Shown here piece by piece: positions 46,681 through 56,285 of a DNA stretch of 64,000 nt; the stretch's first letter is position 1; the number at the start of each line of letters is the position of its first letter. Source of the DNA: Candidatus Competibacteraceae bacterium (GTDB lineage: Bacteria > Pseudomonadota > Gammaproteobacteria > Competibacterales > Competibacteraceae); assembly GCA_016712625.1 (NCBI GenBank), contig JADJQQ010000029.1, forward strand, positions 186,001 to 250,000, read 5' to 3'. Below the pieces are notes generated by a model. It searched no databases, was not told where the DNA came from, and was given only the letters and a program-made list of their open reading frames with translations. The position numbers and the translations under genes are program-made.

Positions 46681-46854
46681 ATGGTTCACCCCCCTCCCGC
46701 CACCAGCTCTCAAGAACAAACCCAAGCAGCGCTCGAAGCCATGGCCGCCTATTTCAAAGCCACGGACCAACAGCGGCCCCGGCAGGAGCGACAACATCTG
46801 GCTCGCGAGTGGCTGGCGGCCGTGCGTCGTTTGCGGACAACCGCCGCTCAATAG
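46681..46854 (+). CDS. Short hypothetical protein
   Basis: A 57-residue Ala/Gln/Arg-rich protein (TQAALEAMAAYFKATDQQ.. LAREWLAAVRRLR) predicted as two helices. GAGGAAAA lies at proper distance before the ATG, which supports real translation. No family recognised. It ends 87 bases before the histidine kinase start and may be co-transcribed. Confidence 0.5.
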   Translation: MVHPPPATSSQEQTQAALEAMAAYFKATDQQRPRQERQHLAREWLAAVRRLRTTAAQ

Positions 46855-46941
46855 CGCCAGCGTTTGGTACGGATCATTCCAGTAGCCGCCGGCGTTGGCG
46901 CCGTCTGTGTTCCGCACCTTCTGATCGCCCTAAAATCACCG

Positions 46942-48243
46942 ATGAACTCGATCCGACAGCGGCTGCTGTTGTGGCTGCTGGCCGGGATCGCCTTATTGCT
47001 AGCCGCATCTGGTTACGCTACTTACCGACAAGCCCGCGGCGAAATTAATGCCCTGTTTGACTACCAGCTCCAGCAGATGGCGCTGGCGCTGCGCAACCAA
47101 AACCTCTTAACCCTGGCGATCGGTACCGATAGCGATGGCGGCGATTTACTGGTCCAGATCTGGGACCGCGGCCGGGGCTTACTCTACGTCTCACAGCCGC
47201 AATCAGAACTTCCTTTTGCCACTCAAGCTGGATTTAGCGATTTGGTTTGGCGGGATCAGGCGTGGCGGTTGTTCGCGCTTTACGCCGGTACGCGCGTTGT
47301 GCAAATTGCCCAACCCTTAGGAGTGCGCTTGCGGATGAGCGCCGATATCGCCTTACACAACCTCTTGCCATTCTTGTTATTGCTGCCTGGTATCGGCTTT
47401 GTGGTTTGGTTCGGAGTCGGCGCTGGCCTGCGGCCTTTAGATCGGATTGCGGCTGATATCCAGCGCCGTCGCCCCAGCGCGCTGGAACCGGTGCCGGTCG
47501 AACGGCTGCCGCGGGAAATTACCCCATTGCTCAACGCGCTCAATGAACTGCTGGCGCGACTGGCGCAAACGCTTGAGCGGCAACGACAGTTTATTGCCGA
47601 TGCCGCTCACGAACTGCGCACCCCCCTCACCGCGGTTCGCTTGCAAGCTGACTTAGCCCGGCAAGCCGTCGATGGCGAGCTGCGCGCCGAAGCGCTGCGT
47701 GACCTGGGCATCGGCTTGGAACGCGCCACTCACTTGGTTGAGCAACTTTTAGCACTGGCTCGGGTGGACGCCAGTCCTACCGTCAGTCGGGCCGAGCCGG
47801 TGGATTTACTCGACCTGGCCAAACAGACCATTGCAGCGCAAGCGGCCATCGCCGACACGCGACACCTCGATTTGGGTTTGTTACAGAGTGATTTTCGTCT
47901 TCGCGTCACCGGCAACTCAAACGAGTTGCGCACCCTCTTGGATAACTTGGTCGACAACGCCCTGCGTTATACCCCTCCCGGTGGTCGGGTGGATGTCAGT
48001 GTCTACTCTACTGAAAAAGAGGTGGTGCTTGCGGTTCAGGATACTGGACCGGGTATTCCACCGGCTGAGCAGGCACGGGTCTTCGGTCGTTTTTATCGCA
48101 GCGGCTCCACCGCAACCCCAGGCAGCGGACTGGGGTTGGCTATCGTTAAGGGTATCGCCGACCGCCACGGCGCCCGCATTCGCTTGAGCCGACCGGAGGA
48201 AGGCCCAGGATTGCGCGTGACGGTGCATTTTCCTTTGCTTTAA
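46942..48243 (+). CDS. Sensor histidine kinase, orphan
   Basis: A 433-residue QseC/TctE-like membrane kinase. Two helices (about 10-28 and 140-162) flank a small periplasmic sensor; HisKA has DAAHELRTPLTAVRLQ; HATPase has DNALRYTPPGG, DTGPGIPP and GSGLGLAIV. ATG at 46942 removes an unconvincing N-terminal extension from 46864. Kinases of this family are almost always preceded by their OmpR-type regulator gene; here it is absent, so this is an orphan within the par-rep interval. Confidence 0.86.
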   Translation: MNSIRQRLLLWLLAGIALLLAASGYATYRQARGEINALFDYQLQQMALALRNQNLLTLAIGTDSDGGDLLVQIWDRGRGLLYVSQPQSELPFATQAGFSDLVWRDQAWRLFALYAGTRVVQIAQPLGVRLRMSADIALHNLLPFLLLLPGIGFVVWFGVGAGLRPLDRIAADIQRRRPSALEPVPVERLPREITPLLNALNELLARLAQTLERQRQFIADAAHELRTPLTAVRLQADLARQAVDGELRAEALRDLGIGLERATHLVEQLLALARVDASPTVSRAEPVDLLDLAKQTIAAQAAIADTRHLDLGLLQSDFRLRVTGNSNELRTLLDNLVDNALRYTPPGGRVDVSVYSTEKEVVLAVQDTGPGIPPAEQARVFGRFYRSGSTATPGSGLGLAIVKGIADRHGARIRLSRPEEGPGLRVTVHFPLL

Positions 48244-48359
48244 GCGTGGTTAGAAACTGTTCGTTGCAGGCTCTGCGCTAGCGCCGCGCCGGTCGACGCA
48301 CGACCGCCGGATTGTGGAGTATATTAAAAGCGGCATCAAAACTAATGATGAGAATCCCC

Positions 48360-50324
48360 ATGCCGTTCGTCGATAAAATCAAGGAAGCGGTTTTCGGTAA
48401 ACCTGTCGACCCGCTTAATTCAGAAACCCGACACAATTTGGCGATGGTCGCCTTTCTGGCCTGGATCGGACTGGGCGCGGACGGCTTATCCTCCGCCTGT
48501 TACGGCCCGGAAGAAGCCTTTCTGGCCCTGGGCCAGTATACCCATTTCGGACTCTACCTTGCTGCCGCGACCTCATTGACCGTCTTCGTGATCGCTCTGG
48601 CCTACAACCAAGTGATCGAACTCTTCCCCAGCGGCGGCGGCGGTTATAAAGTCGCCACCCAATTGCTAGGACCCCGCGCCGGTTTAGTTTCTGGTTCGGC
48701 GCTCTTGGTGGATTACGTATTAACGATCGCCATCTCCATCGCCGCCGGCGTCGATGCGCTATTCAGCTTGCTGCCACCCGACGCGCAACCTTACAAACTG
48801 CCGACTCAAGTCGGCTTGATCATCGTGCTCATCATGCTCAACCTGCGCGGGGTCAAGGAGTCGATCAAAGTACTGTTGCCAATTTTCATGGGATTTTTTG
48901 TCACCCATGCCTTCTTGATCATCTACGGCATCATCGCCCATTCTGACGGTCTGCCACGCTTGATCCCGGACACCATCACCGAAACCCAGCAACTGACCGA
49001 GCAAATGGGTTGGGTTTTTGCGGTTTCGCTCTTTTTGCGGGCTTACTCGCTAGGCGGCGGTACTTACACCGGGCTGGAAGCCGTCTCCAACAATGTCAAT
49101 ATGTTGAGCGAACCGCGGGTCCGTACCGGCAAATACACCATGCTCTACATGGCCGCGTCACTGAGCTTCACCGCTGGCGGCATCATTTTGCTGTACTTGC
49201 TTTGGCAGGCTCAGTACATCCCTCATCAAACGTTAAATGCGGTCACTTTCAGCGCCATCATCGACAGTTGGGGATTCAGCCCGGCGGTGGATCACGGGTT
49301 GCTGGCCGTGGTGTTGTTGTTGGAAGGCGGCTTGCTGTTCGTCGCCGCCAATACCGGTTTTCTGGGCGGACCAACCGTGCTGGCGAATATGGCCGTCGAT
49401 TCGTGGGTGCCGCGCCAGTTTCGAAACCTCTCGGGTCGCCTGGTCACTCAGAACGGTATCCTCCTCATGGGGCTGGGCGCGCTTGGCATCCTATTGTGGA
49501 CTAACGGCAATGTGTCGGTGCTGGTGGTGCTGTACAGCATCAACGTCTTCATCACCTTTTCGCTGTCTTTGTTGGGACTGTGTAAACACTGGTGGGCCAG
49601 CCGCTACGACGAGGCTGACTGGAAGTCGCATCTACTGTTATCTTTGCTTGGTTTTGCGGTCACCGGCGGCATTCTGATCGTGACCGTGGTGGAAAAATTC
49701 ATGGAAGGCGGCTGGCTGACCATCCTGATCACCGGCCTGCTGATTACGCTCTGCGCCTTGGTCAAAGCCCACTACGAGCATGTGCGCCAACAATTGCGCA
49801 AGATCGACGTGCTGTACGCGCCCCGGGCCGACTGGGGCGAGGATCTGCCGGAACCGCCGCTGGCGGCCGACCAGCCGACCGCCATCTTTTTAATCGGTAA
49901 AAACCGCGGCTTGGGCATGTACGCGCTCAAGTGGATCACCGAAGTGTTCAGCGGGCATTTCAAGAATTTCATCTTTGTCAGCATCGGCGAGGTGGACGCC
50001 GAAAGCTATGGCGGCAAGGGCGCATTTCGCTCGTTGAAATATCAAATCGAAAACTCGCTGCGCTATTACGTCAACTATTGTCACAGTCAAGGTCTGGCCG
50101 CCACCTCTTACGCCGCTTATGGCACCGACGTGGAAAACGAACTAGAAGAATTGGTGATGGGGGTCGTGACCGATTACCCCAATTCGGTTTGCTTGGGCAG
50201 CAAGTTGATTTTCGACAACGAGAGCTGGCTGATTTCCTGGCTGCACAATCACACCGCGCTGGCGATGCAGCGCCGCCTGCACATGCAGGAAATCCAGATG
50301 ATCGTGATTCCCATCAAAATTTAG
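48360..50324 (+). CDS. APC-superfamily permease with C-terminal soluble domain
   Basis: About 654 residues. The first 490 form roughly 12 helices of the APC fold, with LSSACYGPEEAFLALG and SGGGGYKVATQLLG (the unwound-helix substrate region) and NTGFLGGPTVLANMA. The last 150 residues are a soluble domain (PTAIFLIGKNRGLGMYALKW). The layout resembles KimA/KUP-like potassium or amino-acid importers; the substrate is not certain. In-frame starts exist at 48312 (TTG), 48345, 48348 and 48360; none has a strong Shine-Dalgarno sequence and I chose 48360. It ends overlapping the convergent hydrolase by four bases. Confidence 0.82.
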   Translation: MPFVDKIKEAVFGKPVDPLNSETRHNLAMVAFLAWIGLGADGLSSACYGPEEAFLALGQYTHFGLYLAAATSLTVFVIALAYNQVIELFPSGGGGYKVATQLLGPRAGLVSGSALLVDYVLTIAISIAAGVDALFSLLPPDAQPYKLPTQVGLIIVLIMLNLRGVKESIKVLLPIFMGFFVTHAFLIIYGIIAHSDGLPRLIPDTITETQQLTEQMGWVFAVSLFLRAYSLGGGTYTGLEAVSNNVNMLSEPRVRTGKYTMLYMAASLSFTAGGIILLYLLWQAQYIPHQTLNAVTFSAIIDSWGFSPAVDHGLLAVVLLLEGGLLFVAANTGFLGGPTVLANMAVDSWVPRQFRNLSGRLVTQNGILLMGLGALGILLWTNGNVSVLVVLYSINVFITFSLSLLGLCKHWWASRYDEADWKSHLLLSLLGFAVTGGILIVTVVEKFMEGGWLTILITGLLITLCALVKAHYEHVRQQLRKIDVLYAPRADWGEDLPEPPLAADQPTAIFLIGKNRGLGMYALKWITEVFSGHFKNFIFVSIGEVDAESYGGKGAFRSLKYQIENSLRYYVNYCHSQGLAATSYAAYGTDVENELEELVMGVVTDYPNSVCLGSKLIFDNESWLISWLHNHTALAMQRRLHMQEIQMIVIPIKI

Positions 50325-50944
50325 TCTGGTGGCGCAAGCAGGATCGCTTCAACGACTTCCGCCAAGCGATCCAGCCCATTGCCGAAAAAGTGATCGACAT
50401 TCGGTAACACCTGCAAGCGGGCAGTGGCTCGCCACATTGCAAGCTGCTCCCGCAAGGTAGCCAGCGGCGCAAAATCGTCGCGGTCCCCGACCACAATGCT
50501 CAAATGGGGCGGGGCGGTGACGGCGTCGAACGCCAGCAACGCCACGGGCGGCGCTACGGCCAATTGTCGGCGCACGGTCGCCAGCGGCGGATTCAAGCGC
50601 AGGTTGATCCACGTTCCAAACGAATAGCCGGCCAGCTCGGTCACGGTCTTATCCAGTGCGCTCAAGTACGCCGCCGCCGCCCGCAGATCGTCCTGTTCGC
50701 CTCGGCCATCGGTATCAGATCCCTTGCCGCCGACGCCGCGGAAATTAAACCGTAGGGTGGTATAGCGCTGACGCTGATAAACCTTGACCAGCGTCGCCAC
50801 CACCGGATTGGCCAGGTCGCCGCCGTAGAGCGGATGCGGGTGGGTAACGATCACCGCCTTTGGGCCAGGCGCCACGCTCAGCCGCCCTTCCAGTCGGAGG
50901 GGACCCACGCTGAAAAACACCGATTGTTCCGATTGCAAAAGCAT
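50321..50944 (-). CDS. Alpha/beta hydrolase
   Basis: A 207-residue small cytoplasmic hydrolase of the YfhR/dienelactone-like type. The nucleophile Ser is in GYSFG (about 106-110), RFNFRGVGGKGSDTDGRGEQDD is a family stretch, and the late Asp (VVGDRDDF) and His (NVDHFF) complete a Ser-Asp-His triad. No signal peptide. Substrate unknown. Convergent with the permease gene. Confidence 0.83.
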   Translation of the reverse strand: MLLQSEQSVFFSVGPLRLEGRLSVAPGPKAVIVTHPHPLYGGDLANPVVATLVKVYQRQRYTTLRFNFRGVGGKGSDTDGRGEQDDLRAAAAYLSALDKTVTELAGYSFGTWINLRLNPPLATVRRQLAVAPPVALLAFDAVTAPPHLSIVVGDRDDFAPLATLREQLAMWRATARLQVLPNVDHFFGNGLDRLAEVVEAILLAPPD

Positions 50945-51011
50945 GGCTAGAGGCCACTGAAAAGGCGGCTAAGCCCAAGCCGGCGCAACATGGCGGCCAT
51001 CCGGCGGACGC

Positions 51012-53806
51012 TCAGGCGGAGTCTGGCGTCACGGCGACTAGCGGCGCAGCGGTTTCGTTCCGAGCCGCGACCAACTGTTTCCGAAACTCAAGCAACGGCA
51101 CCGGGCGGCCAAAGTAGTAACCTTGGCCTTCATCGCAGCCGTGAGCGCGCAAGAACTCGCTATGTTCGGGGGTTTCCACCCCTTCCGCCACCACAATCAA
51201 TCCCAAGCCGTGCGCCAGGGTGACAATCGCATCGACGATAGCAACATTACTGTCATTGGCTGGCAGCTCAGTGACAAAGGAACGATCAATTTTGAGCACG
51301 TCCACCGGAAACCGTTGCAGGTAGCCCAACGAGGAATACCCAGTACCAAAATCATCGATGGCCAGCCGCACCCCCATCGCTTTGAACGCTTTCAACGCCG
51401 CCAGATTATCTTCGGTATGGTGCATTAAAATGCCTTCGGTCAATTCCAATTCCAGGCAACCCGGCTCAAACTGAGTTTGCGTCAATAACCCCTGCACCAG
51501 ATCGGTCAAGTTATTCTGGCGAAACTGACGGGCGGATAAATTGACCGCCACCCGTAATCCTGCCCACCCGTCTTTATGCAACTGGCCGATCTCCTGAACG
51601 GCGGCCCGCAGCACCCATTCGCCCAGCGGCAAAACCAGTCCACTATCCTCGGCAATCGGAATGAACCGGGCTGGCGGCAACAGTCCCAACTGGGGATGAT
51701 TCCAACGCACCAACGCCTCGGCGCCGGTAATGGCCTTAGCATGAAAATCCCATTTAGGCTGGTAATACAGCTCCAACTGATTTCGTTCCACCGCATACCG
51801 CAAGCTGTTTTCCAAATTCAGCCGCTCGCGAGCGATCTGCGTGGCGCCGGACAGGTAGAACTGATAGTTGTTGCGCCCCATATCTTTGGCGCGATACAGG
51901 GCATTGTCGGCATTTTTTAACAATGTTTCGCCGTTGCGGCCATCGCGCGGATACATGCTGATCCCGATGCTACAGGTGATGTGCAGGTCGTGACTTTCGA
52001 GCCGGTAAGGTTCGGTCACCGCCCCCAGGATTCGCTGGGCGATCCGAGGCGCTTCATCGTTAGCCGCCAGATCGGGCAGAATGACGGCGAATTCATCGCC
52101 ACCCTGGCGCGAGATGGTGTCGCACTCACGCACGCATTCCTGCAACCGCTTGCCGACTTCCCGCAACAGCCGATCACCGACCGTATGATCCAGGGTATCG
52201 TTGATCCGCTTGAAATGATCGAGATCGACCAGCAACACGCCGATTTGGGTATGATCGCGAGCGGCGCGCAGCACTGCTTGTTGCAAGCGATCACCCAACA
52301 GGGTCCGATTCGGCAGGCCCGTCAACGCATCGTAGTGAGCCAGCTGCTGGATATGCTCTTCGGCTTGTTTGCGCTCGGTGATGTCCTGCACCACGGTCAC
52401 GAAATAATCCACCGCGCCGTTCGCGCGGCGCACACAACGCGTGGAAACACTGGCATAAAGTAGGGAACCATCCTGACGCAGAAACCGCTTGTCGATCGAA
52501 TAGCTATCAATCCGCCGGTTTATGACCCGCTCGAACTGCGCCAGATCGCTGTTTAAATCGTCCGGATAGGTCAACTCGGTCCAGCTTAGCTGCATCAGTT
52601 GCGCCCGCCGATAGCCCAGCATTTCGCACAGACGGTCATTGATCTCCCACCAGCGCTTGTCCGCTCCAATCAAGGCAATCCCGACCAGGGGCAATTCGAA
52701 ATAGCTACGAAACCGCGCTTCGCTGGCGCGCAAAGTCTCTTCAGTGCGTTTGAGATCGGCGATATCGGTATTGGCCCCCAGGTAACAAAAAATACGCCCG
52801 GCCCGATCACGTAAGGGCACCGCGCGCGTATCCATCCAAATCTCTCGGCCGGAGGCGCTGCGGAATCGGTGATCGACCACGAACTCGTTACCGTTTTCCA
52901 CCACCTCTTGCCAAACCTTTACGCTATGCTCGCGATCATCGGGATGCAACGCTTGAGCCCATGAGAAACCGACGGCCTGCTCGGCGGTCAGTCCGGTCAT
53001 CTGGCACCAGCGATCATTCACATACTGGCACTGCCCCTGCAGATCGGTCATAAAGATACCGACTGGAAGCTGTTGCGTCACAGTGCGAAAACGCTGCTCG
53101 CTCTCCTTCAAGGTTTGCAAACTCTCTCGAAGTTGCCGGATTTCCATCTCCAACTGTAACTGGTCGCCCACGTCGCGCCGCAACCGTTGGGTTTCCGCCT
53201 CCAGCTTTTGTTGGTCAGCCAGGCTCCAACGCAATTTCTGGATTTCCTCCTCCAGTTCCTTCTGTTTGCTCGCGTTCTGTCGCAGCCGTTGCGTTTCCTC
53301 CTCCAGTTCCTTCTGTTTGCTCGCGTTCTGTCGCAGCCGTTGCGTTTCCTCCTCCAGCTCCTTCTGTTTGCTCGCGTTCTGCCGCAGCCGCTGGATTTCC
53401 TCTTCCAGCTCCCGTTGGCGCGCAACGCCCTGCCACAGCCGCTGGTTCTCGGTTTCCAATTCCTTCTGGCGCGTGGTCAGCGCGAAAAGGCGATCACTCA
53501 ACCCTTCCCGCTCCAGTAAAAGTTGGCGACGCTGGCCAAATAACAGGGCGATGGGGGCACCGATCACGCCCAGTAACAGCAGTCCACCCCCATCCACATC
53601 AGCCAGTCATTCTCAGAGCGGCCTTCAACCACATTACCCAATTCAGAAAACGGGTTAGCGGCGGCTGCAAGCGGCGTCCACCCACAGGATAACCAGCAGA
53701 TCCCCACTATCAGGCTCCATCTGATCCGACGGCCTCTCAGGTTTACCGACACTGATGACTGTCTCCCAGGATAATAAACAAACGGATCCATCATCCGACG
53801 ATTCAT
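51012..53806 (-). CDS. PAS-GGDEF-EAL protein with repeat coiled coil, frameshifted near the N-terminus
   Basis: A membrane-anchored c-di-GMP enzyme. As written the frame begins at 53597, but the true N-terminus is in the next frame from 53806: a signal stretch (LIVGICWLSCGWTPLAAAANP) and the helix NDWLMWMG, joined after one missing G in the run at 53587-53591 to GGLLLLGVIGAPIALLFG. A cytoplasmic coiled coil of KQKELEEETQRLRQNAS repeats follows, then three PAS domains, GGDEF with RQGGDEFAVIL and EAL with GAEALVRWNHP. Both catalytic motifs are intact, so synthesis or degradation of c-di-GMP is possible. The frameshift may be a sequencing error in the G run. Confidence 0.88.
53243..53395 (-). 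repeat. Three 51-base tandem repeats
   Basis: Copies start at 53243, 53294 and 53345, nearly identical, each encoding KQKELEEETQRLRQNAS (17 residues); a degenerate fourth follows. The 17-residue period is not a whole number of heptads. Confidence 0.9.
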
Positions 53807-53832
53807 CCCCCGTCCCCTCTGGACTACGAACC

Positions 53833-55254
53833 TCAAGATGCCTCTTTCAACGGTTCGCGCCCTACTTGGCCTCGCTGAGCAATGTAGGCCGCAAATTCTT
53901 CCTCGTCCAATTCTCCGACCAGTTGCGGGCGCGCGAAAGCCCGAAAGTGGCTCTCGACGATTCGGCTATTCAAACCACTTTTACGATACAAGCCCAAAAT
54001 GAGTTGGGTTTCGAAACCATCACCCTGTTCCAGTCGAGTCACATAGTCCGCTTCCAACGCCGCCCGCTCCGATGGAGTCAGTCGGTCTAACGCCGCTTGC
54101 AGGCGCGCGGCGAGGAACTGTGTGCGCGAGCGCTCTTGCTGCAAGGCGGGCGACTCCACCGCCTCGGATGCGCTGCTGGCGGGAAGGAACGCCGGCGGAA
54201 CCGAGGCCGGCGTCACGGGCCGGTAGTCCTCCCGTAAGGCAGCCAGTAAATAGGCGGGCAGATTATGCACTTTGCCGGCGGTCAGATCATGCTCGACCAC
54301 GGCGATGTTTCCCTCCAGATAGTCTGAGGCGTAGCTGGCCAGCGCGATGCGAATTTGGCGGGCGCTCAAACCGAACGCGGCCAACCGCTGGCGCAGATGC
54401 TCCTGACGCTCCAAACGCTGTTCGGGGCTATCTTCGGCCGAGCGATCCTCAATCAGGGGCGTATCCGCGGCGATGGCGATCGCTGCTTGGTGCTGGGCGA
54501 ACAACAGCATCTGCGGATTGTCGCTGACCCGAAATCGCACCGCCGAGATCTTGCGGCGATCACGCTGGTAGTCGATTTCGAGCAATAAATCTGAAGTCTC
54601 ATTCACCTGCCGCACGGCCGGCTTAATCACTTTGTCGTTGAACTTGCGGAAATCTTGATAATAGCCGTCGGCGTCGCTGATACCCAGCAAACGCTTGAGG
54701 ATGTCCAGGCCGATCCAACCGGTGGTGCCGACTCGTCGGTAGCGCAGGCAGTTTTCGTAAAGAGCCAGCGCGTAGCTGCTGCTGAATTTGCGCTGGATAC
54801 TCAGGTTGAGTAGGGCATAGATTTCTGGCCGGTAGAGCTTTTCGCAAAGCTCTGGACTGTAAGCGTAAACGCAGTAACCGCCCTTGATGACCGCTTGCGC
54901 TAGCAAGGTGGTGGCCCCCCATTCCTCCTGCCGGCCTTGCTCGTCCAGAATATTCCATTCCAGCACGGTCCGAGCCAGCGTTTTCAACGCCTCCTTGAGC
55001 GGGTCAAGGTTGTGGGTATTAAATCCGATCGCCTCGGCAAGATCCTTTACCCGAATCCGATGCACTCGGGCCGTCAGCAGGCTTTCATATGCGTTATACA
55101 AAAGCACGTTCGAGGCTTTACGCTGGGTGAGCGTCAACCTGTTATTGATGTGGATGGCGGCGACATGTTTTTTGAGATTCTGGTCCGCCAAGTCGGTCAC
55201 GATCATTTTTCGAGCCGCATCCACATTGCCGCGCCTTTCTCTGCTTCGTGCCAT
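53833..55254 (-). CDS. Rep_3-type replication initiator
   Basis: A 473-residue initiator protein. The N-terminal 250 residues carry the tandem winged helices of the Rep_3/initiator superfamily: LTQRKASNVLLYNAYESLL, then YSPELCEKLYRPEIYALLNL and a following SSYALALYENCLRYRRVG stretch typical of such Reps. The C-terminal 220 residues are an extension rich in Gln/Glu/Ala helices, less conserved. It binds iterons; seven lie just upstream (55500-55656), with an inverted repeat operator next to its start (55271-55308). It is the defining gene of an iteron-controlled replicon. The nearest flanking gene (PAS-GGDEF-EAL) is co-directional but unrelated. Confidence 0.92.
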   Translation of the reverse strand: MARSRERRGNVDAARKMIVTDLADQNLKKHVAAIHINNRLTLTQRKASNVLLYNAYESLLTARVHRIRVKDLAEAIGFNTHNLDPLKEALKTLARTVLEWNILDEQGRQEEWGATTLLAQAVIKGGYCVYAYSPELCEKLYRPEIYALLNLSIQRKFSSSYALALYENCLRYRRVGTTGWIGLDILKRLLGISDADGYYQDFRKFNDKVIKPAVRQVNETSDLLLEIDYQRDRRKISAVRFRVSDNPQMLLFAQHQAAIAIAADTPLIEDRSAEDSPEQRLERQEHLRQRLAAFGLSARQIRIALASYASDYLEGNIAVVEHDLTAGKVHNLPAYLLAALREDYRPVTPASVPPAFLPASSASEAVESPALQQERSRTQFLAARLQAALDRLTPSERAALEADYVTRLEQGDGFETQLILGLYRKSGLNSRIVESHFRAFARPQLVGELDEEEFAAYIAQRGQVGREPLKEAS

Positions 55255-55270
55255 AAACGTAGTTTAGCAA

Positions 55271-55331
55271 AAATGTCCCCTTATCCAAATAAAATCAAGG
55301 GGACATTTTTTATCCCATAAATGGGGACATT
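55271..55331. promoter_or_regulatory. Operator-like inverted repeat and single iteron upstream of rep
   Basis: AAATGTCCCCTT (55271-55282) and AAGGGGACATTT (55297-55308) form a 12-base inverted repeat; each arm contains the iteron half GGGGACATT. A degenerate iteron, CCCATAAATGGGGACATT, follows at 55314-55331. This arrangement is typical of autorepression by Rep dimers. TTATCCAAA (55281-55289) is one base from a DnaA box. Confidence 0.78.
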
Positions 55332-55499
55332 TCACTGCGCGCCCATCACTCATTTCATCGGCTAAGACCCATCAAGTCATTCATCAATCAAGAGCAATCC
55401 TTTGTGGGGAGCCCTCTGAAACGTTTTCATCAATAAAAAAATAAATATTTGATTAAAAATTAAATTATTAAGAATTCACGTCAAATCGCGCGAAAAAAT

Positions 55500-55656
55500 C
55501 CCATAAACGGGGACATTTTTGAATTCATCCCATAAACGGGGACATTACATCCCATAAACGGGGACATTACATCCCATAAACGGGGACATTACATCCCATA
55601 AACGGGGACATTACATCCCATAAACGGGGACATTACATCCCATAAACGGGGACATT
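55500..55656 (+). repeat. oriV: Iteron array of a plasmid-type origin
   Basis: Seven copies of CCCATAAACGGGGACATT start at 55500, 55529, 55551, 55573, 55595, 55617 and 55639. The last six are spaced exactly 22 bases, two helical turns, and are identical over 20 or more bases including the flanking ACAT/TACAT. The first is offset by 29. Six phased copies on one face of the helix are characteristic of a Rep_3 iteron origin. Confidence 0.95.
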
Positions 55657-55698
55657 ACATGCTATAAGTTTTTGATTTTAAAATGGAATTCGCACGTT

Positions 55699-55731
55699 AA
55701 ACATTCTTTAAACATTCTTTAAACATTCTTT
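55699..55731. repeat. AT-rich 11-base triplicate, probable DNA-unwinding element
   Basis: AAACATTCTTT repeats three times in tandem (55699-55709, 55710-55720, 55721-55731), followed by TTTAAACGCTTTTAAACG. An AT-rich direct repeat beside iterons is the usual position of the origin unwinding element. The remaining part to 55989 shows no gene; it should carry the bufA promoter. Confidence 0.7.
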
Positions 55732-55989
55732 AAACTTTAAACGCTTTTAAACGAGCGTCGTCGTCGTTTTTTTCGAAAAACCCAAAAACCTAAAAACCCA
55801 CCCATTGGAGCCAACAATGTCCCTATCAATCGACTCAAGACCACCAACGAACATACTTAAACCCAGATAAAAATCTTTTCGAACGGATCGCATCCAAACA
55901 GAAGCCTGTCACGTAGATCACAGTATCGGATCGACCAGATTCGATTAAACCAACGTTCACCACAATCCAATTCCGCAAGGACTACCATT

Positions 55990-56280
55990 ATGACTAAAAC
56001 GGTTTTCAACCAACTCACTCTCGCCGCTGCCGTTGTTAGCGCTTTGGGGTTAACAGCTAATCCCGCTTTTGCCGGCGGAGAAGGGAAGGACAAGTGTTAT
56101 GGAGTTTCCAAAGCGGGCGAGAATGATTGCGCTAGCGCCGCCGGCACACACGACTGTAGCGGTAAAGCAACCGCCAGCTACGACGGCCAGGAATGGAAAT
56201 ACGTCGCCAAAGGCACCTGCGAAAAGATGGGCGGGCAGATGAAAGCGTTCAAGGGCCAAGGCAAGCCAGTGTCTAGCTAA
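55990..56280 (+). CDS. bufA: Bufferin precursor (DUF2282)
   Basis: A 96-residue exported precursor of a copper-binding RiPP. A signal peptide (about 8-28, LAAAVVSALGLTANPAFA) precedes KCYGVSKAGENDCASAAGTHDC, the four-Cys (with one later Cys) core of BufA1/DUF2282. In the family, the MNIO enzyme BufB with BufC modifies Cys residues to 5-thiooxazoles before export. AAGGA lies nine bases before the ATG. First gene of a five-gene locus with bufB, bufC, sigma and anti-sigma. Confidence 0.9.
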   Translation: MTKTVFNQLTLAAAVVSALGLTANPAFAGGEGKDKCYGVSKAGENDCASAAGTHDCSGKATASYDGQEWKYVAKGTCEKMGGQMKAFKGQGKPVSS

Positions 56281-56285
56281 AGCAT

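Noticed and set aside
46864..46941. N-terminal extension of the histidine kinase, or remains of a response regulator
   Set aside because: The extension is not membrane-like or conserved; no receiver or OmpR motifs can be recognised.
55500..55656. Repeats could be a CRISPR array
   Set aside because: There are no variable spacers; copies are contiguous at 22-base spacing and sit beside a Rep gene, which is the iteron pattern.
55732..55989. A defined ECF -35/-10 promoter before bufA
   Set aside because: Several short matches exist (for example TGTCAC near 55917) but none has a convincing partner at correct spacing.
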